Source: Thermosynechococcus sp. CL-1
GTDB taxonomy: Bacteria > Cyanobacteriota > Cyanobacteriia > Thermosynechococcales > Thermosynechococcaceae
DNA length: 64,000 nt
Direction of reading: 5' to 3'
Assembly: GCF_008386235.1 (NCBI RefSeq)
Contig: NZ_CP040671.1
Span: 372,001-436,000 of the forward strand
Each line of letters starts with the position of its first letter. The stretch's first letter is position 1. Below, one piece after another: positions 34,922 through 45,220 of the stretch. Under the pieces are notes generated by a model. The model did not search any database and had not been told where the DNA came from. It saw nothing but the letters and a program-made list of their open reading frames with translations. A program made the translations under genes and the position numbers.

Positions 34922-34956
34922 AAAGGGGCTGTTGATGTGGGAATGCCCCTTTTTTT
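34922..34956 (+). terminator. Intrinsic terminator
   Basis: AAAGGGGC pairs with GCCCCTTT around a 15-nt loop, and the right arm runs into a seven-T tract. It terminates the 34552-34893 gene. A second small inverted repeat (CATCCA at 34901, TGGATG at 34915) sits just before it. Confidence 0.8.
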
Positions 34957-35035
34957 GTGCAAGGTATCCTCTCTGCGCATTGCAAGATGCCCCCAGTTGC
35001 AGTAGGATGCTGGCAAATTACGAGGGTGTACAACT

Positions 35036-36322
35036 ATGGGTCAAAAACCGTCAAGCGGATGGGCAGCCGCCAAGGTTTTTGCAGGCTTACTTCTCCTCTT
35101 TACCATTGGCGCCTGCGAGGCGGACACCACCACCACAACCCCAACGGGTGAGGGGCTGCGCATTGGCTCATTATTGCCCTCAACCGGTGACTTAGCCTCC
35201 GTGGGAACCCCTATAGCTGAAGTTGTCCCCCTGCTGGTGGAAACGGTGAATGCCTGTGGTGGTGTTAATGGCCAGCCCGTTACGCTTATTGCTGCTGATG
35301 ATCAATCCAATCCTGCCTCTGGGGCAGAAGCGATGACGAAGTTGGTGGAGATTGACCGAGTTGCCGGAGTCGTTGGTTCCTTTGGCAGTAGTGTCTCCAA
35401 TGCCGCCGCCGATATTGCCACCCGCGGTCAAGTGATGCTAATTTCCCCCGGCAGTACGAGTACACTCCTGACTGAACGCGCCAAAAAAGGAGACTTTAAC
35501 GGCTATTGGGCACGCACTGCTCCCCCCGACAATTACCAAGCCCAAGCCCTTGCCCAACTGGCCAAAGAACAGGGGTATCAACGAGTCGCCACTGTGGTGA
35601 TCAACAATGACTATGGCCGCAGCTTTGAGCAGGAATTTACCCGCGCCTTCAAAGCCCTAGGGGGCACAGTGATCAATGAAGACCGCCCGACCCGTTATGA
35701 TGAGCGGGCAACCACCTTCACGACAGAAGCTGCTGCTGCCTTTGGCGGCAAGCCCGATGCGGTAGTGGCGATTTTGTATCCCGAAACAGGGAGCTTGCTT
35801 TTGAAATCCGCCTTTGAGCAAGGTCTCACCCAAAACGTGGCCATTCTCCTCACCGATGGCGTCAAGTCCGAAAGTTTCCCTGAGCAAGTGGGCCGTACTC
35901 CCGATGGCAAATACATTATTGCCGGTGCCAAGGGAACCGTTCCTGGCGCCGATGGTCAAGCCCTGCGTCGCCTGCGAGAACTGTGGCGTGCTAAAAAAGG
36001 GAGCGATCTGCCGGCCTTTGGTGCTCAGACTTGGGATGCCGCCGCGCTCCTTGTACTAGCTGCACAGGCCGCAGGACAAAATACGGGTGAAGGGATTCGC
36101 AGCAAATTGCGAGAGGTGGCTAACCCTCCGGGCGAAGCAGTGGATGATGTGTGCGCCGCCCTAGCGCTGCTGCGGGAAGGCAAAGAAATTAACTACCAAG
36201 GCGCTAGTGGCAATGTCGATATTGATGAAAATGGCGATGTTGTGGGGGTGTACGACATTTGGCAGGTCACGGATGACGGTAAATTAAAGGTAATTGGTCA
36301 AGTGAATCCCCAAAAACCCTAG
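35036..36322 (+). CDS. Branched-chain amino-acid-type ABC transporter substrate-binding lipoprotein
   Basis: A 428-residue periplasmic binding protein (type 1 fold). The leader ends FTIGAC (lipobox Cys at 27) and a Thr-rich tether follows. The ligand domain has [29 protein letters not shown] and [15 protein letters not shown]. It should bind amino acids, amides or urea-like solutes. Permease and ATPase genes do not adjoin it. The next gene (yajQ) begins 3 bp after its stop. Confidence 0.88.
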   Translation: MGQKPSSGWAAAKVFAGLLLLFTIGACEADTTTTTPTGEGLRIGSLLPSTGDLASVGTPIAEVVPLLVETVNACGGVNGQPVTLIAADDQSNPASGAEAMTKLVEIDRVAGVVGSFGSSVSNAAADIATRGQVMLISPGSTSTLLTERAKKGDFNGYWARTAPPDNYQAQALAQLAKEQGYQRVATVVINNDYGRSFEQEFTRAFKALGGTVINEDRPTRYDERATTFTTEAAAAFGGKPDAVVAILYPETGSLLLKSAFEQGLTQNVAILLTDGVKSESFPEQVGRTPDGKYIIAGAKGTVPGADGQALRRLRELWRAKKGSDLPAFGAQTWDAAALLVLAAQAAGQNTGEGIRSKLREVANPPGEAVDDVCAALALLREGKEINYQGASGNVDIDENGDVVGVYDIWQVTDDGKLKVIGQVNPQKP

Positions 36323-36324
36323 GC

Positions 36325-36816
36325 ATGGCAAGCACCTTTTCCTTTGATATTGTGAGTGACTTTGACTGGCAGGAGCTGGTCAATGCAGTGGATCAAACGG
36401 AGCGAGAGATCAAAGCCCGCTATGACCTCAAGGATACCCAGACCACCCTTGAATTAACCAAAGAGGGACTGACGATTCACACCAATAGTGAATTTACGCT
36501 CAATTCAGTGCAAACGATTCTGCAACAGAAGGCGGCGAAGCGGCAGTTGTCTCTGAAAATTTTTGACTATGGGCCTGTGGAAGCAGCGGGTGGTCAACGG
36601 GTGAAACAACTGATCAAGTTGCGCCGTGGCATCCCTTCAGAACTGGCCAAGGAAATTAGCAAACTCATCCGCAATGAATTTAAGAAGGTGCAGGTCTCGA
36701 TCCAAGGGGATGTGGTACGGGTCAGTGCCAAATCAAAGGATGATCTACAAGCGGTGATCCAACGCCTGAAAACTGAGGATTACCCCGTGCCATTACAATT
36801 TACAAATTACCGTTAG
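36325..36816 (+). CDS. yajQ: YajQ family nucleotide-binding protein
   Basis: A 163-residue cytoplasmic protein starting [20 protein letters not shown], with [14 protein letters not shown] and the end [12 protein letters not shown], all typical of the family. Homologues bind nucleotides, and one in Xanthomonas is a cyclic-di-GMP effector. Starts 3 bp after the preceding gene, so probably cotranscribed. Confidence 0.95.
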   Translation: MASTFSFDIVSDFDWQELVNAVDQTEREIKARYDLKDTQTTLELTKEGLTIHTNSEFTLNSVQTILQQKAAKRQLSLKIFDYGPVEAAGGQRVKQLIKLRRGIPSELAKEISKLIRNEFKKVQVSIQGDVVRVSAKSKDDLQAVIQRLKTEDYPVPLQFTNYR

Positions 36817-36829
36817 TGGTTCAAGGGTC

Positions 36830-37369
36830 ATGTTGGGGTCTGTATCGCTGGGAACGTTGGGGTTAATTGTCGGTTCACTGCTGACGGTGGTGGGAGTGGT
36901 GGCCTATGCCACGGGGAATGCCACCTTGAATCTAGCGGGCTTTTTCTACGGTGTGCCCCTACTCTTGGGCGGCTTGGCACTCAAAGCGGCGGAACTCAAG
37001 CCGGTGCCCTATCGTGAAGCCCCGACCCCAGAGGCGATCGCTGGCCGTGCCCAAGCAACCCCCACCCAAACCCAAATCCGTAAGGATGTCACCCGCTATC
37101 GTTATGGCCAAGAAGCACACCTAGATAGCACATTGGCCACTTTAGGCTTGAGTCCCTCGGATGCTGAGCGTCCTGTCTTAGTGGCGATCGCCGAGACCTT
37201 AACGGACGGTGCCTATACATTAATTTTAGAATTTGACTCCCCGGCGGTTCCCCTTGAGGTGTGGCAATCGAAGCAAGCCAAGATGCAGACATTCTTTGGC
37301 CCCAATATTCGGGTAAGTATTATGGATCAGGGAAACAACCGTGTGGCGGTGGCACTCATGCGCGAGTAA
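36830..37369 (+). CDS. DUF2854 membrane protein
   Basis: A 179-residue protein with two N-terminal helices (about 6-25 and 33-52, LNLAGFFYGVPLLLGGLALK) and a cytoplasmic alpha/beta domain (about 75-179). The family is conserved in cyanobacteria and plastids (where homologues are called DUF2854) and its role is unknown. It starts 13 bp after yajQ on the same strand. Confidence 0.8.
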   Translation: MLGSVSLGTLGLIVGSLLTVVGVVAYATGNATLNLAGFFYGVPLLLGGLALKAAELKPVPYREAPTPEAIAGRAQATPTQTQIRKDVTRYRYGQEAHLDSTLATLGLSPSDAERPVLVAIAETLTDGAYTLILEFDSPAVPLEVWQSKQAKMQTFFGPNIRVSIMDQGNNRVAVALMRE

Positions 37370-37538
37370 GGCTGTGGTCAACCCTGTTCCAGTTGACTAA
37401 GATGATTGGTAAACCGTTTTGCCTTGAATTCAGGTGTTACGATAGCATCATCATTGCGGCATTCTAGCCTAAAGAGTAAGACTTTTTTGCAAGCAGTCTC
37501 CTCCTAACAACGCATTTTTGGAAACGGCGATTACGGCT

Positions 37539-39494
37539 ATGGGTAAAGTCATTGGCATTGACCTTGGAACCACCAATAGTTGTGTGGCAGTCTTAGAAGG
37601 GGGGAATCCCGTCGTAATTCCCAGTGCAGAGGGCGGGCGCACCACCCCTAGTATTGTTGCCTTTGGCAAATCGGGCGAACGGTTGGTGGGTCAACTGGCG
37701 AAACGGCAAGCGGTCACCAATGCCGAGAACACGATTTTCAGTATCAAACGGTTTATTGGTCGCCGCTGGGAGGAAACCGCTGAAGAACGGGCGCGCGTGC
37801 CCTATACCTGTGTGCCGGGTCGCGATGGCATGGTGGATGTGCAGATTCGCGATCGCACCTATACCCCCCAAGAAATTTCCGCCATGATCCTGCAAAAGCT
37901 GAAGCAGGATGCGGAAGCCTATCTGGGGGAACCCGTGACCCAAGCCGTCATTACTGTGCCAGCCTATTTTAGTGATGCGCAACGCCAAGCCACCAAAGAT
38001 GCGGGGGCGATCGCCGGCCTTGAGGTAATGCGCATTATCAACGAGCCAACGGCAGCCTCCTTGGCCTACGGCATCGACAAGCAGGATCAAGATCAAACCA
38101 TTTTGGTTTTTGACTTGGGCGGGGGCACCTTTGATGTCTCGATTCTGCAACTAGGGGATGGCGTCTTTGAGGTGCGCTCCACAGCGGGGAATAACCACCT
38201 AGGGGGCGATAATTTTGACGAATGTATTCTTGATTGGCTCTTGGCCTGTTTTAAGGAGCAGGAGGGGATCGATCTCTCGAAAGATAAAATGGCACTGCAA
38301 CGCCTGCGGGAAGCTGCCGAAAAAGCCAAGGTTGAGCTGTCGGGAACCCTGAGCACTTCCATTAACCTGCCCTTCATTACGGCTGATGAAACGGGGCCTA
38401 AGCACCTTGAAATGGAACTCACCCGCAGTAAGTTTGAGGAACTCTGCGCCCACTTGGTTCAGGCCACCCTCGAACCCATGCAGCAGGCGATCGCCGATGC
38501 GGGTCTGACTGTTCAGGATATTGACCGCGTCTTACTCGTCGGTGGGTCTACTCGTATTCCTGCGATTCAGGAGTTAGTGAAACAATTCTGTGGCAAAACT
38601 CCCGATCGCTCCGTTAATCCTGATGAAGCCGTTGCCGTAGGGGCAGCCATTCAAGGCGGCATTCTGGGCAAGGAAACAACGGTCAAAGATCTCCTGCTCC
38701 TAGATGTCACCCCGCTGTCTCTGGGGTTGGAAACCCTGGGCGGTGTCTTTACCAAAATCATCGAACGTAATACCACCCTCCCCACCAGTAAGACGCAGAC
38801 CTTTTCCACCGCTACCGATGGCCAAACGGTCGTGGAAATTGCTGTCTATCAAGGGGAGCGCCCGATGGCAAAAGACAATAAACAACTGGCCTGCTTTGAA
38901 CTCACCGGCATTACTCCCGCCCCTCGGGGTGTGCCGCAAATTGATGTCACATTTGATATTGATGCCAACGGTATCCTGAGTGTGTCTGCCGTCGATCGCG
39001 CCACCGGTCGCCAACAAAGTGTGCGCATTACCAATCGCGGTGGCCTCAGCACTATGGAAATCGAGCGCATGCGCCAAGAGGCAACGATTTATGCCCAAGC
39101 CGACCAAATCAAGAAAGAGATTGCCGAATTGCGCAACCAAGCCGATGCCCTGCTGTACAGCTATGAATCAACCATCAAAAACCATGGCATCACATTAACT
39201 CCCGATCTACGGGCACGGATTGAGCCGGTGGTTCAGAGTATGCAGGCAGCAATGGTGGATGACAATATTACTCCCGATGAAATTCGCAAGCGGATGGAAG
39301 CCCTGCAGCAGGCCTTGGTGACCTTGGGAACGGTGGTGTATCAACAAACCGCAGGCGGTTCCATGATGACCTCAACCCCGACAATGGGGGGTGCTACGAT
39401 TAGTTCCCAAGCCACTCAAGTTTTAGATAGTGAGGCCACAATAATCAGCGATAATGAAGAAACAGTTGTTTCAGATTATGAAGCGGTTGATTAA
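37539..39494 (+). CDS. dnaK: Chaperone DnaK (Hsp70)
   Basis: A 651-residue Hsp70. The ATPase domain starts [20 protein letters not shown] and has [13 protein letters not shown] and [14 protein letters not shown]. The substrate-binding domain follows from about 390, then a helical lid. The end (SDYEAVD) lacks the EEVD of eukaryotic forms. ATG 37539 is the standard start. Cyanobacteria have several dnaK genes; the adjacent dnaJ makes this the probable housekeeping or heat-shock copy. The 170-bp upstream region shows no CIRCE element, so HrcA control is not supported. Confidence 0.96.
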   Translation: MGKVIGIDLGTTNSCVAVLEGGNPVVIPSAEGGRTTPSIVAFGKSGERLVGQLAKRQAVTNAENTIFSIKRFIGRRWEETAEERARVPYTCVPGRDGMVDVQIRDRTYTPQEISAMILQKLKQDAEAYLGEPVTQAVITVPAYFSDAQRQATKDAGAIAGLEVMRIINEPTAASLAYGIDKQDQDQTILVFDLGGGTFDVSILQLGDGVFEVRSTAGNNHLGGDNFDECILDWLLACFKEQEGIDLSKDKMALQRLREAAEKAKVELSGTLSTSINLPFITADETGPKHLEMELTRSKFEELCAHLVQATLEPMQQAIADAGLTVQDIDRVLLVGGSTRIPAIQELVKQFCGKTPDRSVNPDEAVAVGAAIQGGILGKETTVKDLLLLDVTPLSLGLETLGGVFTKIIERNTTLPTSKTQTFSTATDGQTVVEIAVYQGERPMAKDNKQLACFELTGITPAPRGVPQIDVTFDIDANGILSVSAVDRATGRQQSVRITNRGGLSTMEIERMRQEATIYAQADQIKKEIAELRNQADALLYSYESTIKNHGITLTPDLRARIEPVVQSMQAAMVDDNITPDEIRKRMEALQQALVTLGTVVYQQTAGGSMMTSTPTMGGATISSQATQVLDSEATIISDNEETVVSDYEAVD

Positions 39495-39511
39495 TTTAGG
39501 TAACGGTGGCT

Positions 39512-40645
39512 ATGGCTCGTGATTTCTATGAGATCTTAGGTGTCTCACGCTCTGCGGATGCTGAAGAATTAAAACGAGCCTATCGGCGCTTGGCTCGCAA
39601 GTATCACCCCGATGTCAATAAAGAACCGGGCGCTGAAGAAAAGTTCAAGGAAATCAACCGCGCCTACGAGGTGCTCTCGGATCCCCAAGCGCGAGCCAAC
39701 TACGATCGCTTTGGTGAAGCCGGGGTCAGTGGCGTCGGGGCTGCTGGCTTCAGTGACTTTGGCATTGGTGACATGGGCGGCTTCGCCGATATTTTTGAAA
39801 CCTTCTTTGGGGGTGGATTTGGTGGATTTACCAGCAGTGGGCGGCGGTCACAGGGGCCAACCCGCGGTGAAGATCTGCGCTATGACCTCAAACTAGAATT
39901 TCGCGAAGCTGTTTTTGGCGGTGAGAAGGAAATTCGCATTAATCATTTGGAAACCTGTAAAACCTGTCAAGGCACAGGGGCCAAACCCGGCACACGGCCA
40001 GTCACTTGTAGTACCTGTGGTGGCATCGGTCAAGTGCGGCGATCGGCACGCACTCCCTTCGGCAGTTTTACCCAATTGACCACCTGTCCGACCTGTGGCG
40101 GTTCGGGGGAAGTGATTGAATCTCGCTGTGAGTCCTGTGGCGGCCAAGGCCACATCCAAGTCAGCAAAAAATTGAAAATTACGATTCCTGCGGGGGTGGA
40201 TAATGGCACCCGGCTGCGGGTCTCAGGGGAAGGAGATGCCGGTCTGCGCGGAGGCCCTCCCGGCGATCTCTACGTCTATCTTTTTGTCGAACCCGATCCC
40301 GAGTTTCAGCGCGAAGGCAACAACATCCTATCGCGGATTAAAATTAGCTACCTGCAAGCGATTCTGGGCTGTCGGATTCCCGTGAGTACCGTGGATGGCG
40401 AAGCAGAACTGAAGATTCCCGCAGGCACCCAACCCGGTACGGTGTTCATCCTAGAAGGCCGAGGCGTCCCCCGTGTGGGCAATCCTGTGGCGCGGGGCGA
40501 TCACCTCATTACCGTTGATGTCGAAATTCCCACCCATATCACCCATGAAGAGCGAGAACTGCTGGAGAAATTGGCCAAGATTCGCGGCGAGCGTATGGGC
40601 AAAGGCGGTCTAGAGGGCTTCCTCGGCAGCTTGTTTGGTGGTTAG
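39512..40645 (+). CDS. dnaJ: Co-chaperone DnaJ (type I Hsp40)
   Basis: A 377-residue type I DnaJ. J-domain with YHPDVNK (HPD), a Gly/Phe-rich linker ([19 protein letters not shown]), four zinc-finger repeats ([32 protein letters not shown]), and the C-terminal substrate-binding domain. ATG 39512 (MARDFYEIL) is chosen over the GTG two codons upstream. It is 17 bp behind dnaK, so the pair forms an operon; grpE is not adjacent. Confidence 0.96.
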   Translation: MARDFYEILGVSRSADAEELKRAYRRLARKYHPDVNKEPGAEEKFKEINRAYEVLSDPQARANYDRFGEAGVSGVGAAGFSDFGIGDMGGFADIFETFFGGGFGGFTSSGRRSQGPTRGEDLRYDLKLEFREAVFGGEKEIRINHLETCKTCQGTGAKPGTRPVTCSTCGGIGQVRRSARTPFGSFTQLTTCPTCGGSGEVIESRCESCGGQGHIQVSKKLKITIPAGVDNGTRLRVSGEGDAGLRGGPPGDLYVYLFVEPDPEFQREGNNILSRIKISYLQAILGCRIPVSTVDGEAELKIPAGTQPGTVFILEGRGVPRVGNPVARGDHLITVDVEIPTHITHEERELLEKLAKIRGERMGKGGLEGFLGSLFGG

Positions 40646-40688
40646 GGCGTGTTGCCTAAAATAGAAAAAACCGTTGGGGGCGCCGGCC

Positions 40689-41798
40689 ATGCTGACTGAG
40701 GTTTTGACAGCACTGGATCAAGGAAATTTTCAACAGGCAGAAAAATTGCTGGCCACCTTGCCTCCTGAGGATCCCCGTGTCCTCCTGTGCCGAGGTCAAC
40801 TCTATCTCAAGACAGAGCGGCTAGAGGAGGCGGAGTCAGACTTTCGCCAATTACTGCGGCTGAACTGTGGCCCCAAGCTGACGCAAATGGCTCGGCGTGG
40901 CCTCGAAAAAATTGAGCAAATTCGCCAACAGCAGCGGCAACAGGCCATTTTAGCAACCCATGCCGTGGTGGGAGTCGAGCAGCAGGGCGTTCTGGTCTTG
41001 GAGGGGGTGGCTGCCTCTGAGCAGCGGACGATCCTCGCCCGTCTTTTGGCCACCATGTTTAAGATTGACCCCTACACGGCGCGACTGTTGATTCCGTCGC
41101 GGGGCTGGCGTTTGATCCGCACGGGCAATTTTGCGGAACTCAGGGTCTATTGCCAAGAACTGAAACAGCAGGGGTTTACCCTCTTTTGTGTCCCCTTTGA
41201 GGCACTGACAGCCACACCCGTCTTGCAGGTGCGTTATTTTGTGGCCTTGGAGCCACAGCCGCGTGTGGTGTGTACCACTTCGCTCTCGCCAGAGCCAGTG
41301 GCGTTAACGTTTACTTGGTCGCAGGTGAGCCAGCGGGTAGAGGGGTTGCTGCCGATTTTTGAGCAGGTGTTCGATCGCGATCGCCAAGGAAAAGTCACCC
41401 GTAAAGAACAAATTCAGGATCATGCCCAGTGCTGTGATCTCCACCTCTTTCAGCAAAATCAAATCCTGCGCTTTTATCGCGGCGGTTACCAGTTTCACCA
41501 AGGGATTCCCCTCAATCAAGTGGCAGAGGTGATCCAGAGTGATTTGGATTTGGATCAAAATACCTCATGGGTGAAGTGGCGGCAGTTATCGAGTCTGTGG
41601 CAGCAGCACTGTGGCGATCGCCCCGTGTGGCAAGACTTTACCAGTTTTGCCGAAACCGCCTTGGACTTTACGGAACTCCTGAGTAAAATTCCCCCCCACA
41701 TTAACCTCTTTCGCCGTGAGGAAAGTCCTTGGGATGCCGCCTTCATGCTCTACAGCAGTTTGGCCTTTCACCGTGACCGCAGTGGCAGCAACCGCTAA
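40689..41798 (+). CDS. Hypothetical protein with N-terminal TPR-like repeats
   Basis: A 369-residue protein starting at ATG 40689. The first 80 residues look like two tetratricopeptide units (LTALDQGNFQQAEKLLATLP, then YLKTERLEEAESDFRQLLRL). The rest is an alpha/beta region with no recognised motif, including YCQELKQQGFTLFCVPFEAL. It follows dnaJ by 43 bp. A link to the chaperone pair is possible but unsupported. Probably a cyanobacterial family. Confidence 0.65.
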   Translation: MLTEVLTALDQGNFQQAEKLLATLPPEDPRVLLCRGQLYLKTERLEEAESDFRQLLRLNCGPKLTQMARRGLEKIEQIRQQQRQQAILATHAVVGVEQQGVLVLEGVAASEQRTILARLLATMFKIDPYTARLLIPSRGWRLIRTGNFAELRVYCQELKQQGFTLFCVPFEALTATPVLQVRYFVALEPQPRVVCTTSLSPEPVALTFTWSQVSQRVEGLLPIFEQVFDRDRQGKVTRKEQIQDHAQCCDLHLFQQNQILRFYRGGYQFHQGIPLNQVAEVIQSDLDLDQNTSWVKWRQLSSLWQQHCGDRPVWQDFTSFAETALDFTELLSKIPPHINLFRREESPWDAAFMLYSSLAFHRDRSGSNR

Positions 41799-41819
41799 GC
41801 TAGAAACAGAAGTCTGCTC

Positions 41820-42503
41820 GTGCGAGTATCTGTGCTGCACCGACTCCAACAAGCAATTAAAAATGATCTCATTGCTGGTCTGCTGGTGGTGATCCCGCTG
41901 GCAACAACGATTTGGCTATCGATTTCTGTTTCCAGTTGGGTCTTGGATCTCCTCACCCGTATTCCTAAGCAGGTGAACCCCTTCAAAACATGGCACCCCC
42001 TGTTGGTGGATCTGCTCAATGTGGCGGTGGGGATTGTTGTGCCCTTAACAGGGATCTTGCTCATTGGCTTGATGGCACGCAATATCTTTGGCCAGTGGCT
42101 GTTGAACACAGGTGAGAGCATTCTCAAGCGCATCCCCTTGGCGGGCACTATTTATAAAGTGCTGCAACAACTCCTAGAGACGATTCTGCGGGACTCGCGC
42201 GATCGCTTTCGCCGAGTAGTGCTCGTAGAATACCCGCGGCCGGGTCTGTGGGCCGTGGCCTTTGTCACTGGCACGATTAATGGTTCATTGCAAACGGTTT
42301 TTTCCGAGCCAATGTTGAGTCTATTTATCCCCTCATCGCCTAACCCCACCACCGGTTGGTATGTGATTGCCAGTGAGCGGGATGTGCGAGATTTGGATAT
42401 TTCGATCGAGGATGCCTTTAAGCTGATTATTTCCGGGGGGATTGTCACACCGGGATCAGTTCCGACCTCGACCCTGCCCCCCGCCCCTGCGTCGTTGCGT
42501 TAA
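41820..42503 (+). CDS. DUF502 family membrane protein
   Basis: A 227-residue protein with two N-terminal helices (about 16-40 and 58-82), followed by the family block GTIYKVLQQLLETILRDSRD and FRRVVLVEYPRPGLWAVAFVTG (in pieces). Start codon GTG 41820, 21 bp after the preceding gene. Plant relatives are the COV (continuous vascular ring) proteins; the bacterial role is unknown. Confidence 0.87.
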   Translation: MRVSVLHRLQQAIKNDLIAGLLVVIPLATTIWLSISVSSWVLDLLTRIPKQVNPFKTWHPLLVDLLNVAVGIVVPLTGILLIGLMARNIFGQWLLNTGESILKRIPLAGTIYKVLQQLLETILRDSRDRFRRVVLVEYPRPGLWAVAFVTGTINGSLQTVFSEPMLSLFIPSSPNPTTGWYVIASERDVRDLDISIEDAFKLIISGGIVTPGSVPTSTLPPAPASLR

Positions 42504-42527
42504 GAACTCGTTTTTGAGGATTTACCC

Positions 42528-43166
42528 ATGATTACTGCTCGTCGTGTTGCCCGTGAATTGGCGTTGCTCAGTGCCGCTCAAGTGTTACGCCAACCGAAAC
42601 TGCTCGATGAAAGTGACTGCCGCAGCTTGATCCTGATGGCGGTACGGACGCTGGCGAGTGATGTGCGCGATACCCTCGAACAGGCCGGCACTGAACTCAG
42701 TGAAAGTCAGCGACTGCTCAACCATAGCGAGTTTCAGTTGCCCCACCTCAAAAAGGCACAGATGGTGCTTCAAGATGCCCTCAATCGGGCGGAAAAGGGC
42801 TTGAACAAAATAGGTGCTGCCCTCGATTTACCCGAAATTCTCTACTTTGCCCATCAAGAGGAAGTTCAAGCCTACGCGATCGCCCTACTGCGCTGTTTGC
42901 AGCGACACCAAACGGAGATTCAAGAACTGGTGAATCGCTCAATGGTGGATTGGCAACTGGAGCGACTGACACACTTAGATCGCGCCATTATTGAAATGGC
43001 CGTCGCAGAGATGCGCTATCTTGACGTGGCCAAGCCAGTGGCCATCAACGAAGCGATCGAACTGGCCAAACGCTACAGCGACCAAGGTAGTCATCGCTTT
43101 ATCAATGGTGTGCTGCGGCGGATCAGTGAAGCCCTTGACACGGCTCAGGCGGCCACTGGTAACTGA
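42528..43166 (+). CDS. nusB: Transcription antitermination factor NusB
   Basis: A 212-residue helical RNA-binding protein with NusE, needed for rRNA antitermination. It carries the long insertion normal in cyanobacteria between N- and C-terminal halves. Signature regions are [18 protein letters not shown] and [24 protein letters not shown] (in pieces). Its 3' end overlaps the convergent hypothetical gene by 22 bp. Confidence 0.92.
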   Translation: MITARRVARELALLSAAQVLRQPKLLDESDCRSLILMAVRTLASDVRDTLEQAGTELSESQRLLNHSEFQLPHLKKAQMVLQDALNRAEKGLNKIGAALDLPEILYFAHQEEVQAYAIALLRCLQRHQTEIQELVNRSMVDWQLERLTHLDRAIIEMAVAEMRYLDVAKPVAINEAIELAKRYSDQGSHRFINGVLRRISEALDTAQAATGN

Positions 43167-43579
43167 AACGACTGCCACAATTGCTGCCGCCCCAACTCCA
43201 CATCCTCAGGCCGACATTGCCAGTGGGGATGGGCACTCATCACTAAACTTTCGAGGGTTTCGCGATCAAAAAGATGCCAAACAGGGGCACCGTCAACATG
43301 GTGGGCGATCGCCAGCAGATTTTCAGCCACGCAGTGAATTTCTAAACAGGTGGCTGCTCGCTGAATTTGCAACTGCTGCCCCGGTAGGAGCGATCGCACC
43401 GCGTCCATAATCTCCCGTAGTTCCGAGATGCTCTGGACACAGACCCCCGGAATGGCCACCCGCTGCTGGGGATCCCCATTGACTTGCAGCCAATAATGAC
43501 GGCTGGGATCAATTCCCAGAAGCCAAGGATCAACATCATCTAAGCGATAACGGGGAGCCAAGGAGAGTCCGTGCATCAT
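43145..43579 (-). CDS. Hypothetical protein (144 residues)
   Basis: A soluble protein of 144 residues with Trp/His-rich segments ([20 protein letters not shown], ending [11 protein letters not shown]). No recognised domain. Two tandem ATG codons (43579, 43576) can start it. It is a single gene overlapping nusB by 22 bp; the length and codon use match the neighbours. Confidence 0.55.
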   Translation of the reverse strand: MMHGLSLAPRYRLDDVDPWLLGIDPSRHYWLQVNGDPQQRVAIPGVCVQSISELREIMDAVRSLLPGQQLQIQRAATCLEIHCVAENLLAIAHHVDGAPVWHLFDRETLESLVMSAHPHWQCRPEDVELGRQQLWQSFQLPVAA

Positions 43580-43706
43580 TTATCCATTTCCTAAATCACA
43601 GCATTGATATCTAGCGATCGCAAGGGATCACTCTCGTATATGTAGTGTGATAAGTCTCCTTTATTTGATCAATCAAAGTTAATAATGCTTAATTTTTTGC
43701 CCATAG

Positions 43707-43785
43707 TTGTTAACAAAGCGCCGTTTTGCCACCAGCGAGATCACCGTTTTGTTACGGCAGCTACGGTTATCCGAGAGAAAACGGT
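43707..43785 (+). promoter_or_regulatory. Palindrome and inverted repeats in leader of the 43838 gene
   Basis: TTGTTAACAA (43707-43716) is a perfect 10-bp palindrome. Downstream, ACCGTTTT (43743-43750) pairs with AAAACGGT (43778-43785) across 27 nt. They sit 50-130 bp before the 43838 start and could be operator sites or a leader hairpin. No regulator is assigned. Confidence 0.35.
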
Positions 43786-43837
43786 TAAAATGAAGTTAAG
43801 AATAGGTTAACCCCTGAGAAAAAAGGATAGGTAAGCA

Positions 43838-44071
43838 ATGAATAAATACGAATTTTTACATCCCCACAGCCGTTACCACGGTGAGTTTACACCCGAAAAC
43901 TTTTTATTTGATGCCAACTTACAGGAGTTTGCGACCCAAGTGAGCTACATTTCCGGTCTGGAAAACAGTGGCAAGCTTTCCCCTCAGGAAGCCTATGAGC
44001 AAATTAAACGCCTTTGGAAAGAACTGAAAGCAACCAAAAAAGCGCTGCTAGATACTGCGCCCCCTAGCTAG
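43838..44071 (+). CDS. Conserved small hypothetical protein (77 residues)
   Basis: A 77-residue soluble protein beginning [20 protein letters not shown] and ending in a helical, Lys-rich part ([18 protein letters not shown]). I recognise it as a cyanobacterial family of unknown function but cannot name it. An AGGA-like ribosome-binding site precedes the ATG. It ends overlapping the convergent aroB stop by 4 bp. Confidence 0.7.
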   Translation: MNKYEFLHPHSRYHGEFTPENFLFDANLQEFATQVSYISGLENSGKLSPQEAYEQIKRLWKELKATKKALLDTAPPS

Positions 44072-45174
44072 GCTTGGAGGCGATGAAGCGTCTCCCGAAT
44101 CAGTTCGGTCGGCACCTGATCAAAAATGTCCACATGGCCAATGGCAGTGGGGAGAATAAACCGCACCTGTTGTGCCTGAACCTTCTTGTCATGCTGGAGG
44201 AGTGCCAGCAGTCCCTCGACATCAAAGTGAGGCGGGATCGTTGTCGGTAGTTTTGCTTTGAGAATCAATGCCCGTTGGGCGGCGGCGGCTTCTACTGACC
44301 AATACCCCAAGGCCACCGCCAGTTCTCCAGCGGCAATCATGCCAATGGCCACAGCCTCGCCGTGGTTCAAAAGACGATAGTTGCCCATACTTTCAAGGGC
44401 ATGGCCAATGGTGTGCCCGTAATTCAAAATGGCCCGCAGTCCGGCTTCGCGCTCATCCTTGCTGACCACATCCACCTTCACTTGGCAGGAACGCTGCAGA
44501 ATTTGGAGCAACTGCTCAGTAGGCAAAGCAGCCATGCGATCCAAGCGCGGCAGCTGACTCAACAAATCAAACAGCTCAGTATCCCAAATCACACCATACT
44601 TAATCACCTCTGCCATACCAGCCCGGAATTCTCTGGGGGGCAGGGTTGCCAAAACATCGGGATCAATGACCACAAGACGGGGTTGATGAAAGGCACCGAT
44701 GAGATTTTTGCCCTGGGGATGGTTCACCCCTGTTTTCCCGCCAATCGCCGCATCCACCATCGCCAAGAGACTGGTGGGAATCTGAACCACGGCAATCCCC
44801 CGCAGCCAAGTGGCCGCTGCAAAGCCAGTCATGTCGCCAATGACGCCACCGCCAAGGGCAAAGAGGGTGGAACCCCGCTCTAAACGCTGACTCAGGGCCG
44901 CATCATAGATCTTTTCGACGGTTCTGAGGGTTTTGTAGCGTTCCCCTGCTGGCAGAATACAGGGGGTGACCTGCCAGCCTGCTTGCGTTAATGCCTCTTG
45001 CACATCCGTGCCGTAGTGCTGCCAAATTTGCGGATTGGAAACGATGAGGGCGGGTGCTTTCGGCGTCAACGGCGTATATTCGGCCAACAGTGCAGGCAAC
45101 TGCCGCCGTGTGTTGACACCAATGGCAATGCGGTAGGCGTGCTCACCAAGGGGAACGGGAATCAGCGTCGTCAT
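44068..45174 (-). CDS. aroB: 3-dehydroquinate synthase
   Basis: Second step of the shikimate pathway, converting DAHP to 3-dehydroquinate with NAD+ and a divalent metal; 368 residues. Key segments are [16 protein letters not shown] (NAD contact), [10 protein letters not shown], and the metal-binding [12 protein letters not shown] with its His residues. ATG 45174 ([10 protein letters not shown]) is preferred to a TTG further up. It follows the transporter gene by 46 bp. Confidence 0.96.
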   Translation of the reverse strand: MTTLIPVPLGEHAYRIAIGVNTRRQLPALLAEYTPLTPKAPALIVSNPQIWQHYGTDVQEALTQAGWQVTPCILPAGERYKTLRTVEKIYDAALSQRLERGSTLFALGGGVIGDMTGFAAATWLRGIAVVQIPTSLLAMVDAAIGGKTGVNHPQGKNLIGAFHQPRLVVIDPDVLATLPPREFRAGMAEVIKYGVIWDTELFDLLSQLPRLDRMAALPTEQLLQILQRSCQVKVDVVSKDEREAGLRAILNYGHTIGHALESMGNYRLLNHGEAVAIGMIAAGELAVALGYWSVEAAAAQRALILKAKLPTTIPPHFDVEGLLALLQHDKKVQAQQVRFILPTAIGHVDIFDQVPTELIRETLHRLQA

Positions 45175-45220
45175 TGTTGGATTTGCTGGGGACAACTACA
45201 TTAAGTATCTTTAAGTATTT

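Noticed and set aside
37370-37538. CIRCE element before dnaK
   Set aside because: Searched by eye for TTAGCACTC-N9-GAGTGCTAA; not present.
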